From the NCBI RefSeq assembly GCF_001037465.1, contig NZ_LFCV01000052.1, positions 1 through 40,069 of the forward strand: a stretch of DNA of 40,069 bases. The letters are read 5' to 3'. The notes under the pieces are model-generated. The model was not told the origin of the DNA. It searched no databases and worked only from the letters and a program-made list of their open reading frames with translations. This document shows, in pieces, positions 7,476-15,355 of this stretch. Position 1 is the stretch's first letter. Every line of letters begins with the position of its first letter. The position numbers were made by a program, and so were the translations under genes. The DNA is from Xenorhabdus khoisanae. Its GTDB lineage: Bacteria; Pseudomonadota; Gammaproteobacteria; Enterobacterales; Enterobacteriaceae.

Positions 7476-7742
7476 TTACGGTTCAATTTCAATATCTGTC
7501 AGCGGATGACAGCTACAAGGCAAAATTTCCCCTTCATTAACAAATGCCAATGGTTTACAAGGGTATCCCACCTTCCCTTTAACCAGACGAACACGGCAAG
7601 AACCGCAGTACCCTTGACGGCATTGGTATTCAAGTTGCACTTTGCCGTGTTCTAGCGCTTCCAGCAAATTACCGTGGAAACCTGAAGAATAATGGATGGA
7701 TAAACCCTGCCTTGACGGCAGGGTAACTTTATAATCAGCCAT
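7476..7742 (-). CDS. yfaE: 2Fe-2S ferredoxin YfaE (class Ia ribonucleotide reductase diferric-tyrosyl cofactor maintenance)
   Basis: 88 residues starting ATG at 7742, with one base between it and the nrdB stop codon, so translation is probably coupled. The plant-type ferredoxin motif is complete: CRQGYCGSCR (C-x4-C-x2-C) and the fourth cysteine in EILPCSCHP about 30 residues on. The family delivers electrons to NrdB to regenerate and maintain its diferric-tyrosyl radical cofactor. Last gene of the nrdA-nrdB-yfaE operon, the same order as in E. coli. A longer in-frame reading to 7898 overlaps nrdB and is not supported. Confidence 0.96.
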   Translation of the reverse strand: MADYKVTLPSRQGLSIHYSSGFHGNLLEALEHGKVQLEYQCRQGYCGSCRVRLVKGKVGYPCKPLAFVNEGEILPCSCHPLTDIEIEP

Positions 7743-7743
7743 A

Positions 7744-8874
7744 TCAGAGTTCGAAACCGCTGAGATCCTCAGTATTGACTTCCGAATCAATCTGACCAAC
7801 CAAATAAGAACTGACTTCGACTTCCTGTGGAGCCACTTGAACGTTATCAGAAACCAGCCACGCATTGATCCATGGAATCGGATTGGAGCGAGTTTCAAAC
7901 GGTAATTTCAAGCCAACTGCCTGCATGCGAATATTGGTAATATATTCAACATACTGGCACAGAATATCTTTGTTCAGACCAATCATGGAGCCGTCTTTAA
8001 ACAGATAGTCAGCCCACTCTTTTTCCTGTTCTGCTGCCTGTACGAACAGATCGTAACATTTCTGTTCACATTCTTTGGCAATTTCCGCCATTTCAGGATC
8101 ATCCTGACCAGAACGCAACAAGTTCAACATGTGCTGGGTTCCCGTTAGATGCAGAGCTTCATCACGGGCAATCAGTTTAATGATTTTGGCGTTACCTTCC
8201 ATCAACTCACGTTCGGCAAAGGCAAATGAACACGCAAAGCTGACATAGAAGCGAATAGCTTCCAGGGCGTTAACACTCATCAGGCACAAGTAAAGCTGCT
8301 TTTTCAATGCACGCAGGTTAATTGTCACTGTTTTACCAGCAACATCGTGTACCCCTTCGCCCAACAGATGATAATAGTTGGTCATTTCGATCAGATCGTC
8401 GTAATACGCAGAAATATCTTGGGCGCGTTTTAAAATCTGTTCGTTTTCCACTATATCGTCAAACACGACAGAAGGATTATTCACAATGTTACGGATAATA
8501 TGCGTGTAAGAACGCGAGTGAATCGTCTCCGAAAACGACCACGTTTCAACCCATGTTTCCAATTCTGGAATAGAAATCAGCGGCAGGAAAGCCACATTCG
8601 GGCTACGGCCCTGAATGGAATCCAGCAGCGTCTGATATTTCAGGTTGCTGATGAAAATGTGTTTCTCATGATCCGGCAGCGCATTATAGTCGATGCGATC
8701 ACGGGAAACGTCCACTTCTTCCGGACGCCAGAAGAAGGAGAGTTGTTTTTCAATCAGCTTTTCAAAAATAGGATATTTCTGCTGATCAAAACGCGCCACG
8801 TTAACAGACTGGCCGAAAAACATCGGCTCCTGTAATTGATCATTTTTTACTTGCGAAAAAGTGGTATAGGACAT
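7744..8874 (-). CDS. nrdB: Ribonucleoside-diphosphate reductase 1 subunit beta (R2)
   Basis: 376 residues, as in E. coli NrdB (376). It holds the diferric centre and the stable tyrosyl radical: [14 protein letters not shown] places the radical Tyr at 123 (122 after Met removal). Iron ligands lie in this helix and in the later [15 protein letters not shown] block. The C-terminal tail (...[13 protein letters not shown]) docks R2 on R1. Together with NrdA it reduces NDPs to dNDPs aerobically. Twelve bases separate it from nrdA, so it is co-transcribed. Confidence 0.98.
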   Translation of the reverse strand: MSYTTFSQVKNDQLQEPMFFGQSVNVARFDQQKYPIFEKLIEKQLSFFWRPEEVDVSRDRIDYNALPDHEKHIFISNLKYQTLLDSIQGRSPNVAFLPLISIPELETWVETWSFSETIHSRSYTHIIRNIVNNPSVVFDDIVENEQILKRAQDISAYYDDLIEMTNYYHLLGEGVHDVAGKTVTINLRALKKQLYLCLMSVNALEAIRFYVSFACSFAFAERELMEGNAKIIKLIARDEALHLTGTQHMLNLLRSGQDDPEMAEIAKECEQKCYDLFVQAAEQEKEWADYLFKDGSMIGLNKDILCQYVEYITNIRMQAVGLKLPFETRSNPIPWINAWLVSDNVQVAPQEVEVSSYLVGQIDSEVNTEDLSGFEL

Positions 8875-8886
8875 AGCTTCCTCAAA

Positions 8887-11178
8887 TTAAATCTTACACG
8901 CGCCGCCTTCACAGTCGGAATCAGCAGATTCAACGACTTCTTCCAGATCACCCTGAACATCTTCCGCACCGTCACGGGTGTTGTGGTAATACAATGTTTT
9001 CACACCATATTTGTAAGCGAGCAGTAAATCTTTCAGCAATTGGTTCATCGGAACTTTGCCATTAGGGAAACGTGCCGGGTCATAGTTGGTATTGGCAGAA
9101 ATCGACTGATCGATGAATTTCTGCATGATCCCGACTAACTGTAGATAACCATCGTTGCTCGGCATCTGCCACAGCAGCTCATAAGCACCTTTCAGAAGAT
9201 CATAATCCGGTACAACTTGACGCAAAATACCGTCTTTCGATGCCTTAACACTGATATAACCACGTGGTGGCTCAATACCATTGGTCGCATTAGAGATTTG
9301 CGAAGAAGTTTCTGATGGCATCAATGCAGACAATGTTGAGTTACGCAGGCCATGCTGTTGAATATCACGGCGCAGAGCTTCCCAATCCATGTGCAGAGGT
9401 TCGTTGGTCAATGTGTCCAGCGTCTTCTTATAAGTATCAATCGGCAGGATACCTTGTGAATAAGTGGTTTCACTAAACCACGGGCAGGCACCCTTCTCTT
9501 TCGCCAACGTATTTGAGGCTTTCAGCAGGTAATACTGAATGGCTTCAAATGTCTTATGAGTCAAATTATTTGCACTGCCATCGGAATAATGTACGCCGTT
9601 TTTCGCCAGATAATAGGCAAAGTTAATCACACCGATACCCAGAGTACGACGCCCCATTGAGCCTTGTTTCGCGGCAATGATCGGGTAATCTTGATAATCC
9701 AACAGAGAATCCAGAGCACGGACGGCCAATTCCGCCAGTTCTTCCAATTCAGTCAGATTTTTGATAACGCCCAAATTGAAAGCAGACAGTGTACACAGTG
9801 CAATTTCGCCATTTTCATCGTTAATGTTGTTCAATGGCTTGGTTGGCAGTGCAATTTCCAAACACAGGTTTGACTGACGCACAGGTGTAACAGACGGATC
9901 AAACGGGCTATGTGTGTTGCAGTGGTCAACGTTCTGGATGTAAATACGGCCAGTTGAAGCTCGCTCCTGCATCATCAGTGAGAACAATTCAACGGCTTTA
10001 ATGCGCTCTTTACGGATGTTGCTGTCATTTTCATACTGCGTATACAGACGTTCAAATTCATCCTGATCGGCAAAGAAAGCATCATACAGCCCAGGAACAT
10101 CCGACGGGCTGAACAGAGAAATTTCTTCCCCTTTGATCAGGCGCTCATACATCAGTTTGTTAACTTGTACACCGTAGTCCATGTGACGAACGCGGTTGCC
10201 TTCAACACCACGGTTATTTTTCAGTACCAGCAGGCTTTCTACTTCCAAATGCCACAACGGATAGAACAATGTTGCTGCACCACCGCGAACGCCACCCTGA
10301 GAACAGGATTTCACCGCAGTCTGGAAGTGCTTATAAAATGGGATACAGCCCGTGTGGAAAGCTTCACCACCACGGATTGGGCTACCCAATGCACGGATAC
10401 GGCCCGCGTTTACGCCAATGCCGGCACGCTGGGAAACATATTTAACAATCGCACTGGATGTCGCATTGATGGAATCCAGACTGTCACCACACTCAATCAG
10501 CACACAAGAGCTGAACTGGCGAGTTGGTGTGCGTACCCCCGCCATAATTGGCGTTGGCAGTGAAATTTTAAAGGTGGAAACCGCATCATAGAAACGACGG
10601 ATATAATCCAAGCGCGTTTCTTTTGGATAAGAGGAAAACAGGCACGCAGCAACCAGCATGTAAAGAAACTGGGCGCTTTCGTAAATTTCACCGGTAACAC
10701 GGTTTTGTACCAAATACTTCCCTTCCAGCTGTTTGACCGCTGCATAGGAGAAATTCATATCACGCAAGTGGTTAATAAAACTGTCCATTTGCTCGAATTC
10801 TTCTTTGGAATAGTCTTCCAGCAAATGTTTGTCGTATTTACCCAAATCTACCATGCGTACAACATGGTCATGCAGTGCAGGGGGTTCAAACTGACCATAA
10901 GCCTTTTTACGCAGATTGAAGATCGCCAGACGCGCAGCCAGATACTGGTAATCAGGTGCATCGCCAGAGATCAAGTCAGCCGCAGCTTTGATCATGGTTT
11001 CGTGGATGTCGGATGTTTTGATACCATCGTAAAATTGAATCTGGGAACGCAGCTCTACTTGTGACACTGAGACATTTTTCAGACCTTCGGCAGCCCAGGT
11101 AACAACCCGGTGAATTTTATCAAGATCAATTCGTTCTTTATGTCCATCACGTTTGGTAACTAGCAGACTCTGGTTCAT
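8887..11178 (-). CDS. nrdA: Ribonucleoside-diphosphate reductase 1 subunit alpha (R1)
   Basis: 763 residues from the ATG at 11178 (MNQSLLVTKRDG, matching E. coli NrdA, 761). A GTG four codons up is possible, but the Shine-Dalgarno GAAGG fits the ATG well enough. An N-terminal ATP-cone (about 5-95) gives overall activity control. The active-site block SNLCLEIALPT carries the Cys/Glu pair, and the C-terminal swinging arm ends SDCEGGACKI with its two redox cysteines. First gene of nrdA-nrdB-yfaE. The upstream region carries NrdR- and DnaA-box-like sites (separate entries). Confidence 0.98.
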   Translation of the reverse strand: MNQSLLVTKRDGHKERIDLDKIHRVVTWAAEGLKNVSVSQVELRSQIQFYDGIKTSDIHETMIKAAADLISGDAPDYQYLAARLAIFNLRKKAYGQFEPPALHDHVVRMVDLGKYDKHLLEDYSKEEFEQMDSFINHLRDMNFSYAAVKQLEGKYLVQNRVTGEIYESAQFLYMLVAACLFSSYPKETRLDYIRRFYDAVSTFKISLPTPIMAGVRTPTRQFSSCVLIECGDSLDSINATSSAIVKYVSQRAGIGVNAGRIRALGSPIRGGEAFHTGCIPFYKHFQTAVKSCSQGGVRGGAATLFYPLWHLEVESLLVLKNNRGVEGNRVRHMDYGVQVNKLMYERLIKGEEISLFSPSDVPGLYDAFFADQDEFERLYTQYENDSNIRKERIKAVELFSLMMQERASTGRIYIQNVDHCNTHSPFDPSVTPVRQSNLCLEIALPTKPLNNINDENGEIALCTLSAFNLGVIKNLTELEELAELAVRALDSLLDYQDYPIIAAKQGSMGRRTLGIGVINFAYYLAKNGVHYSDGSANNLTHKTFEAIQYYLLKASNTLAKEKGACPWFSETTYSQGILPIDTYKKTLDTLTNEPLHMDWEALRRDIQQHGLRNSTLSALMPSETSSQISNATNGIEPPRGYISVKASKDGILRQVVPDYDLLKGAYELLWQMPSNDGYLQLVGIMQKFIDQSISANTNYDPARFPNGKVPMNQLLKDLLLAYKYGVKTLYYHNTRDGAEDVQGDLEEVVESADSDCEGGACKI

Positions 11179-11313
11179 GGGGAAATACACCTTCTCTTTT
11201 TTCGTATCTCGCCTATATCGCTTTTCTTGGTCTGACCTATTGACAGCACGATACGCCCAGAATGACCAAGGGTCAGCTTGGGTGCGTTGTTACTTTTCCT
11301 TTGCTCTATCGCA

Positions 11314-11358
11314 ACTGTATTGTTAGTGTCAGATGGTAAGAAACACAATATATAGGGG
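11314..11358 (-). promoter_or_regulatory. Tandem NrdR boxes upstream of nrdA
   Basis: ACACAATATATAGGGG (11343-11358) matches the NrdR consensus acaCwATATaTwGtgt in its 5' two thirds. A weaker copy, ACTGTATTGTTAGTGT, lies at 11314-11329, 29 bases away; tandem boxes about three helical turns apart are usual. NrdR-ATP/dATP represses RNR operons, so this is the expected control point. Confidence 0.7.
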
Positions 11359-11428
11359 GTGATTAAAACGGTAATAACAAGATAATGTTAATTTCGCGTT
11401 TTATCAAGTGTACAAAATCGGGAAGTTT

Positions 11429-11437
11429 TGTGGATAA
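11429..11437 (-). promoter_or_regulatory. Consensus DnaA box upstream of nrdA
   Basis: TGTGGATAA, the exact reverse complement of the consensus TTATCCACA, 250 bases upstream of nrdA. DnaA binding is known to couple nrdAB transcription to replication initiation in E. coli; the same role is inferred here. Confidence 0.6.
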
Positions 11438-11460
11438 CTTGAGGATTAATTTTGCCAAAA

Positions 11461-11511
11461 AGCCGATAACCTGCGTAGTTACTTGATGTTACTTTCATAA
11501 GGCTATCGGCG
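11461..11511 (-). terminator. Probable ubiG terminator
   Basis: Minus-strand stem GCCGATA...TATCGGC (7 bp plus partial pairing, large loop of about 30 bases), followed by TTTTT, 70 bases past the ubiG stop. Weak in form but correctly placed. Confidence 0.45.
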
Positions 11512-11579
11512 AAACAGGGAAAATAAAATCTTAAAAATAATATTTAGTTGCCGCTTTATTAATCCCTTCGTTACTTCAG

Positions 11580-12314
11580 TCAGACTGATTGAGTGTGCAG
11601 CATATAGTTCACGTCTACATTGTGTCCAAGTCGAAATTTATCTGTTAACGGATTGTAATGTAAACCAATAATATGTTGATCTTTCAGAGGAGTCTTATCA
11701 GTCCAATTAATCAATTCAGAAGGACGAATGAATTTTTTCGCGTCATGCGTGCCTTTTGGCACCATGTTCAAAATATATTCAGCGCCAACAACAGCCATTA
11801 ACCAAGCTTTCCGGTTACGGTTAATGGTTGAGAAGAAGACATGGCCGCCAGGTTTTACCAGTTTGGCACAGGCCCGAACCACAGATTCAGGATCAGGTAC
11901 ATGCTCAAGCATCTCCATACATGTCACGACATCATAAGCGTGCTGATGCTGTTCAGCGTGGTTTTCAACTGTTTCCTGAACATAAGAGACGGAAATGCCG
12001 GACTCCAGCGCATGCAGGCGGGCAACCTCAAGGGGTTCAAATCCCATATCCAACCCTGTCACTTCCGCACCTTCATGCGCCATGCTTTCTGACAAAATGC
12101 CTCCACCACACCCAACATCCAATACTTTTTTACCAAAAAGGCCATCAGCATGTTGCAGGATGTAGTTCAAACGCAGTGGATTGATACGGTGTAAGGGCTT
12201 GAATTCACCTTCAAGATCCCACCAACGGGAAGCAACAGCTTCAAATTTTTCGATTTCCTGTTGATCCACATTAGCATGGGTCGGAATATGTGAATCGGGG
12301 GTTTTTATGTTCAT
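11580..12314 (-). CDS. ubiG: Ubiquinone biosynthesis O-methyltransferase
   Basis: 244 residues from the ATG at 12314 (MNIKTPDSH...), close to E. coli UbiG (240). An AGGAG Shine-Dalgarno lies 12 bases upstream. A longer frame to 12374 adds 20 residues made mostly of a tandem repeat and is not the family start. It carries both O-methylations of ubiquinone synthesis using SAM. The Rossmann SAM site [14 protein letters not shown], the motif [15 protein letters not shown], and the [27 protein letters not shown]-terminus are all typical. Divergent from gyrA, as in E. coli. Confidence 0.97.
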   Translation of the reverse strand: MNIKTPDSHIPTHANVDQQEIEKFEAVASRWWDLEGEFKPLHRINPLRLNYILQHADGLFGKKVLDVGCGGGILSESMAHEGAEVTGLDMGFEPLEVARLHALESGISVSYVQETVENHAEQHQHAYDVVTCMEMLEHVPDPESVVRACAKLVKPGGHVFFSTINRNRKAWLMAVVGAEYILNMVPKGTHDAKKFIRPSELINWTDKTPLKDQHIIGLHYNPLTDKFRLGHNVDVNYMLHTQSV

Positions 12315-12339
12315 CAGCAATATCGCTCCTAGGAACTGC

Positions 12340-12384
12340 TTCACAGAAAACTGGTTCACAGAAAACTGATTCACAGAAAATGTA
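12340..12384. repeat. Three 15-bp tandem repeats in the ubiG leader
   Basis: TTCACAGAAAACTGG (12340-12354), TTCACAGAAAACTGA (12355-12369) and TTCACAGAAAATGTA (12370-12384). They lie just upstream of the ubiG Shine-Dalgarno, in its untranslated leader or promoter. Confidence 0.85.
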
Positions 12385-12477
12385 ACAGTATTATGGGGAT
12401 GTGTGACAGAAAGTTATTATACATGCCTTAATCTCGAAATACCCGCATCTGGTTTTTATAAAACTGTCAATTTGTGG

Positions 12478-12483
12478 TATAAT
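12478..12483 (+). promoter_or_regulatory. -10 element of the gyrA promoter
   Basis: A perfect TATAAT (12478-12483), 39 bases before the gyrA ATG, in the spacer between divergent ubiG and gyrA. The -35 region (near 12455) is poor, which is common for supercoiling-responsive gyrase promoters. Confidence 0.55.
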
Positions 12484-12522
12484 TTAAGCCTTTGAATTCG
12501 GAGTATGAGGGACAGTGGCTCC

Positions 12523-15168
12523 ATGAGCGACATTGCCAGAGAAATCACACCGGTCAATATCGAAGAAGAGCTGAAGAGCTCGTATCTGGATTATGCGATG
12601 TCCGTTATTGTTGGACGTGCACTGCCAGATGTTCGGGATGGACTGAAGCCGGTACACCGCCGCGTACTTTTCGCGATGAATGTATTGGGAAATGATTGGA
12701 ATAAACCCTATAAGAAATCTGCCCGCGTTGTTGGGGATGTTATTGGTAAATACCATCCACATGGTGACAGCGCTGTTTATGACACTATTGTTCGTCTGGC
12801 TCAACCCTTCTCCATGCGTTACATGCTGGTTGACGGTCAGGGGAACTTTGGATCAGTAGATGGTGATTCTGCGGCAGCGATGCGTTATACCGAAGTGCGC
12901 ATGGCGAAAATTGCCCATGAATTGCTGGCGGACTTGGAAAAAGAGACTGTCGACTTTGTGCCTAACTATGATGGCACAGAGCAAATTCCCGAGGTCATGC
13001 CAACCCGTATACCCAACCTATTGGTGAATGGTTCATCAGGGATTGCGGTAGGTATGGCAACCAACATTCCACCTCATAATCTATCTGAGGTGATTGATGG
13101 CTGTCTGGCTTATATTGATGATGAAAACATCAGTATTGAAGGCCTGATGGAATACATTCCCGGCCCTGATTTCCCGACAGCCGCCATTATCAACGGACGT
13201 CGCGGTATTCAGGAAGCCTACCGTACAGGTCGCGGCAAAATTTATCTCCGTGCCCGCGCAGAAGTTGAAACTGATGAAAAAAATGGCCGCGAAACCATTA
13301 TCGTCAATGAGATACCTTATCAGGTCAATAAAGCCCGACTGATCGAAAAAATAGCTGAACTGGTAAAAGAGAAGCGGATTGAGGGGATCAGTGCATTACG
13401 TGACGAATCCGATAAAGATGGAATGCGCATCGTTATCGAAGTAAAACGGGATGCCGTTGGTGAAGTTGTCCTGAATAACCTGTATTCACTGACGCAGTTG
13501 CAAGTTTCATTCGGTATCAACATGGTTGCCCTGCACCAAGGACAACCCAAATTACTTAACCTGAAAGATATTCTTTCTGCGTTTGTTTGCCATCGCCGTG
13601 AAGTTGTCACGCGCCGGACTATCTTTGAACTGAGAAAAGCCCGCGAACGTGCGCATATTCTTGAAGCATTGGCTGTTGCACTGGCTAATATCGATCCTGT
13701 CATCGAATTGATCCGCCGCGCTTCCACGCCTTCGGAGGCTAAAGCCAGTCTGATTGCTCAGCCGTGGGAATTGGGCAATGTTGCTGCCATGCTGGCGCAG
13801 GCAGGTAACGATGCTGCCCGTCCTGAATGGCTGGAACCACAGTATGGCATTCGTGACGGTAAATATTACCTGACCGAACAGCAAGCACAGTCCATTTTGG
13901 ATCTGCGCCTGCAAAAACTGACCGGACTAGAGCATGAAAAACTGCTTGATGAATATCGTGAACTGCTGAAAGTCATCGCGGAGCTGCTGTTCATCTTGGA
14001 AAGCCCTGAACGTTTGATGGAAGTCATTCGTGAAGAACTGCTGGCCATTAAAGAACAGTATAATGATGCCCGCCGGACTGAATTGACTGAAAATTCAGCA
14101 GATATCAATATTGAAGATCTGATCAATCAAGAAGATGTTGTGGTAACACTGTCCCATCAGGGGTACGTTAAATACCAACCACTGTCCGACTACGAAGCTC
14201 AACGTCGTGGCGGCAAAGGAAAATCAGCCGCGCGCACCAAAGAAGAAGACTTCATTGAGCGTTTGCTGGTGGCTAATACCCACGATACCATTCTCTGCTT
14301 CTCAAATAAGGGCAAGATGTACTGGATGAAAGTATACCAGTTGCCGGAAGCAAGCCGTGGTGCCCGCGGTCGTCCAATCGTCAACCTGTTGCCATTGGAT
14401 CAGAACGAACGTATTACAGCCATTTTACCAGTGCGTGAATATGAAGATGGACTGAATATCTTCATGGCGACCGCAAGTGGAATTGTTAAGAAAACTAAAC
14501 TCAGCGAATTCAGCCGCCCGCGCAGTGCCGGCATCATCGCAGTGAACCTGAATGAAGGTGATGAGTTGATCGGCGTTGACCTGACGGATGGCAGCAATGA
14601 AGTCATGCTATTCTCCGCACAGGGCAAAGTCGTTCGTTTCCTCGAAGAAGAGGAAGAAACTCTGGAAGATGGCACTGTCCGCGTGAAAGGTGTTCGTGCG
14701 ATGGGACGCACCGCAACTGGGGTTCGTGGTATCAAACTTGCTGTAGGCGATAAAGTCGTTTCACTGATCATTCCTCGTGGAGAAGGGGAAATCCTGACCG
14801 TCACCGAGAATGGTTACGGTAAACGCACTGCCGAGAGCGAATACCCGACAAAATCCCGTGCTACACAAGGTGTTATTTCCATCAAGGTCAGCGAACGTAA
14901 TGGTAACGTGATCGGCGCGATTCAAGTTGAATCGACTGATCAGATCATGATGATTACTAATGCGGGAACATTGGTACGAACCCGTGTTTCTGAAGTCAGC
15001 ACTGTTGGTCGTAATACGCAAGGTGTCACTCTGATCCGTACATCAGAAGACGAAAAAGTCGTTGGTTTGCAGCGTGTAGCTGAACCTGATGATGATGATG
15101 AGGAAGAGGATGATAATACAACAACCTCCTCTGCTGAAGGGCATGCGGAGCCAGAAGATAAAGAGTAA
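12523..15168 (+). CDS. gyrA: DNA gyrase subunit A
   Basis: 881 residues from the ATG at 12523 ([20 protein letters not shown], as in E. coli, 875). A start six codons earlier is in frame but not conserved. The subunit breaks and rejoins DNA in negative supercoiling. The catalytic Tyr is in AAMRYTE (equivalent of Tyr122). The quinolone-resistance region reads [10 protein letters not shown] with Ser83 and Asp87, the sensitive residues. The GyrA box QRRGGKG is intact in the C-terminal beta-pinwheel, which shows an extra acidic stretch (14641-14690, [11 protein letters not shown]) absent from E. coli. The acidic C-terminal tail (DDDDEEEDD) is typical. Monocistronic, with a terminator at 15216. 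Confidence 0.99.
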   Translation: MSDIAREITPVNIEEELKSSYLDYAMSVIVGRALPDVRDGLKPVHRRVLFAMNVLGNDWNKPYKKSARVVGDVIGKYHPHGDSAVYDTIVRLAQPFSMRYMLVDGQGNFGSVDGDSAAAMRYTEVRMAKIAHELLADLEKETVDFVPNYDGTEQIPEVMPTRIPNLLVNGSSGIAVGMATNIPPHNLSEVIDGCLAYIDDENISIEGLMEYIPGPDFPTAAIINGRRGIQEAYRTGRGKIYLRARAEVETDEKNGRETIIVNEIPYQVNKARLIEKIAELVKEKRIEGISALRDESDKDGMRIVIEVKRDAVGEVVLNNLYSLTQLQVSFGINMVALHQGQPKLLNLKDILSAFVCHRREVVTRRTIFELRKARERAHILEALAVALANIDPVIELIRRASTPSEAKASLIAQPWELGNVAAMLAQAGNDAARPEWLEPQYGIRDGKYYLTEQQAQSILDLRLQKLTGLEHEKLLDEYRELLKVIAELLFILESPERLMEVIREELLAIKEQYNDARRTELTENSADINIEDLINQEDVVVTLSHQGYVKYQPLSDYEAQRRGGKGKSAARTKEEDFIERLLVANTHDTILCFSNKGKMYWMKVYQLPEASRGARGRPIVNLLPLDQNERITAILPVREYEDGLNIFMATASGIVKKTKLSEFSRPRSAGIIAVNLNEGDELIGVDLTDGSNEVMLFSAQGKVVRFLEEEEETLEDGTVRVKGVRAMGRTATGVRGIKLAVGDKVVSLIIPRGEGEILTVTENGYGKRTAESEYPTKSRATQGVISIKVSERNGNVIGAIQVESTDQIMMITNAGTLVRTRVSEVSTVGRNTQGVTLIRTSEDEKVVGLQRVAEPDDDDEEEDDNTTTSSAEGHAEPEDKE

Positions 15169-15215
15169 TACGTTTTAATTTTATTCTAATCTTATTGCAT
15201 ACCATTAATAATAGA

Positions 15216-15243
15216 GCAGGCATTTCGGTGTCTGCTTTTTTTT
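15216..15243 (+). terminator. gyrA terminator
   Basis: Stem GCAGGCA/TGTCTGC (one G-U pair), loop TTTCGG, followed by an uninterrupted T-tract of about eight bases, about 50 bases after the gyrA stop. Confidence 0.9.
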
Positions 15244-15355
15244 GCATGATCTTTTGACGAAGCATTAAAGAGTCAAATGCTGCTTTGTATTCCCTGCTAC
15301 ACTAGTATATGCTGTGATCAGTTAATATTAATCATGTTTTTCGTCAGGCGATCTT

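Noticed and set aside
7235..7492. An 85-codon minus-strand frame containing LIVNLTTAKAL, similar to the end of ABC-transporter substrate-binding proteins
   Set aside because: Only about ten residues match. It overlaps the yfaE end, has no Shine-Dalgarno, and the rest does not resemble any family I know.
12523..12800. Quinolone-resistance substitutions in GyrA
   Set aside because: Ser83 and Asp87 are the sensitive residues; no resistance change is present.
12623..12804. Long antisense and alternate-frame open frames inside gyrA, nrdA, menD and other core genes
   Set aside because: They lie wholly inside strongly conserved genes and show no family pattern or start signals; shadows of the real frames.
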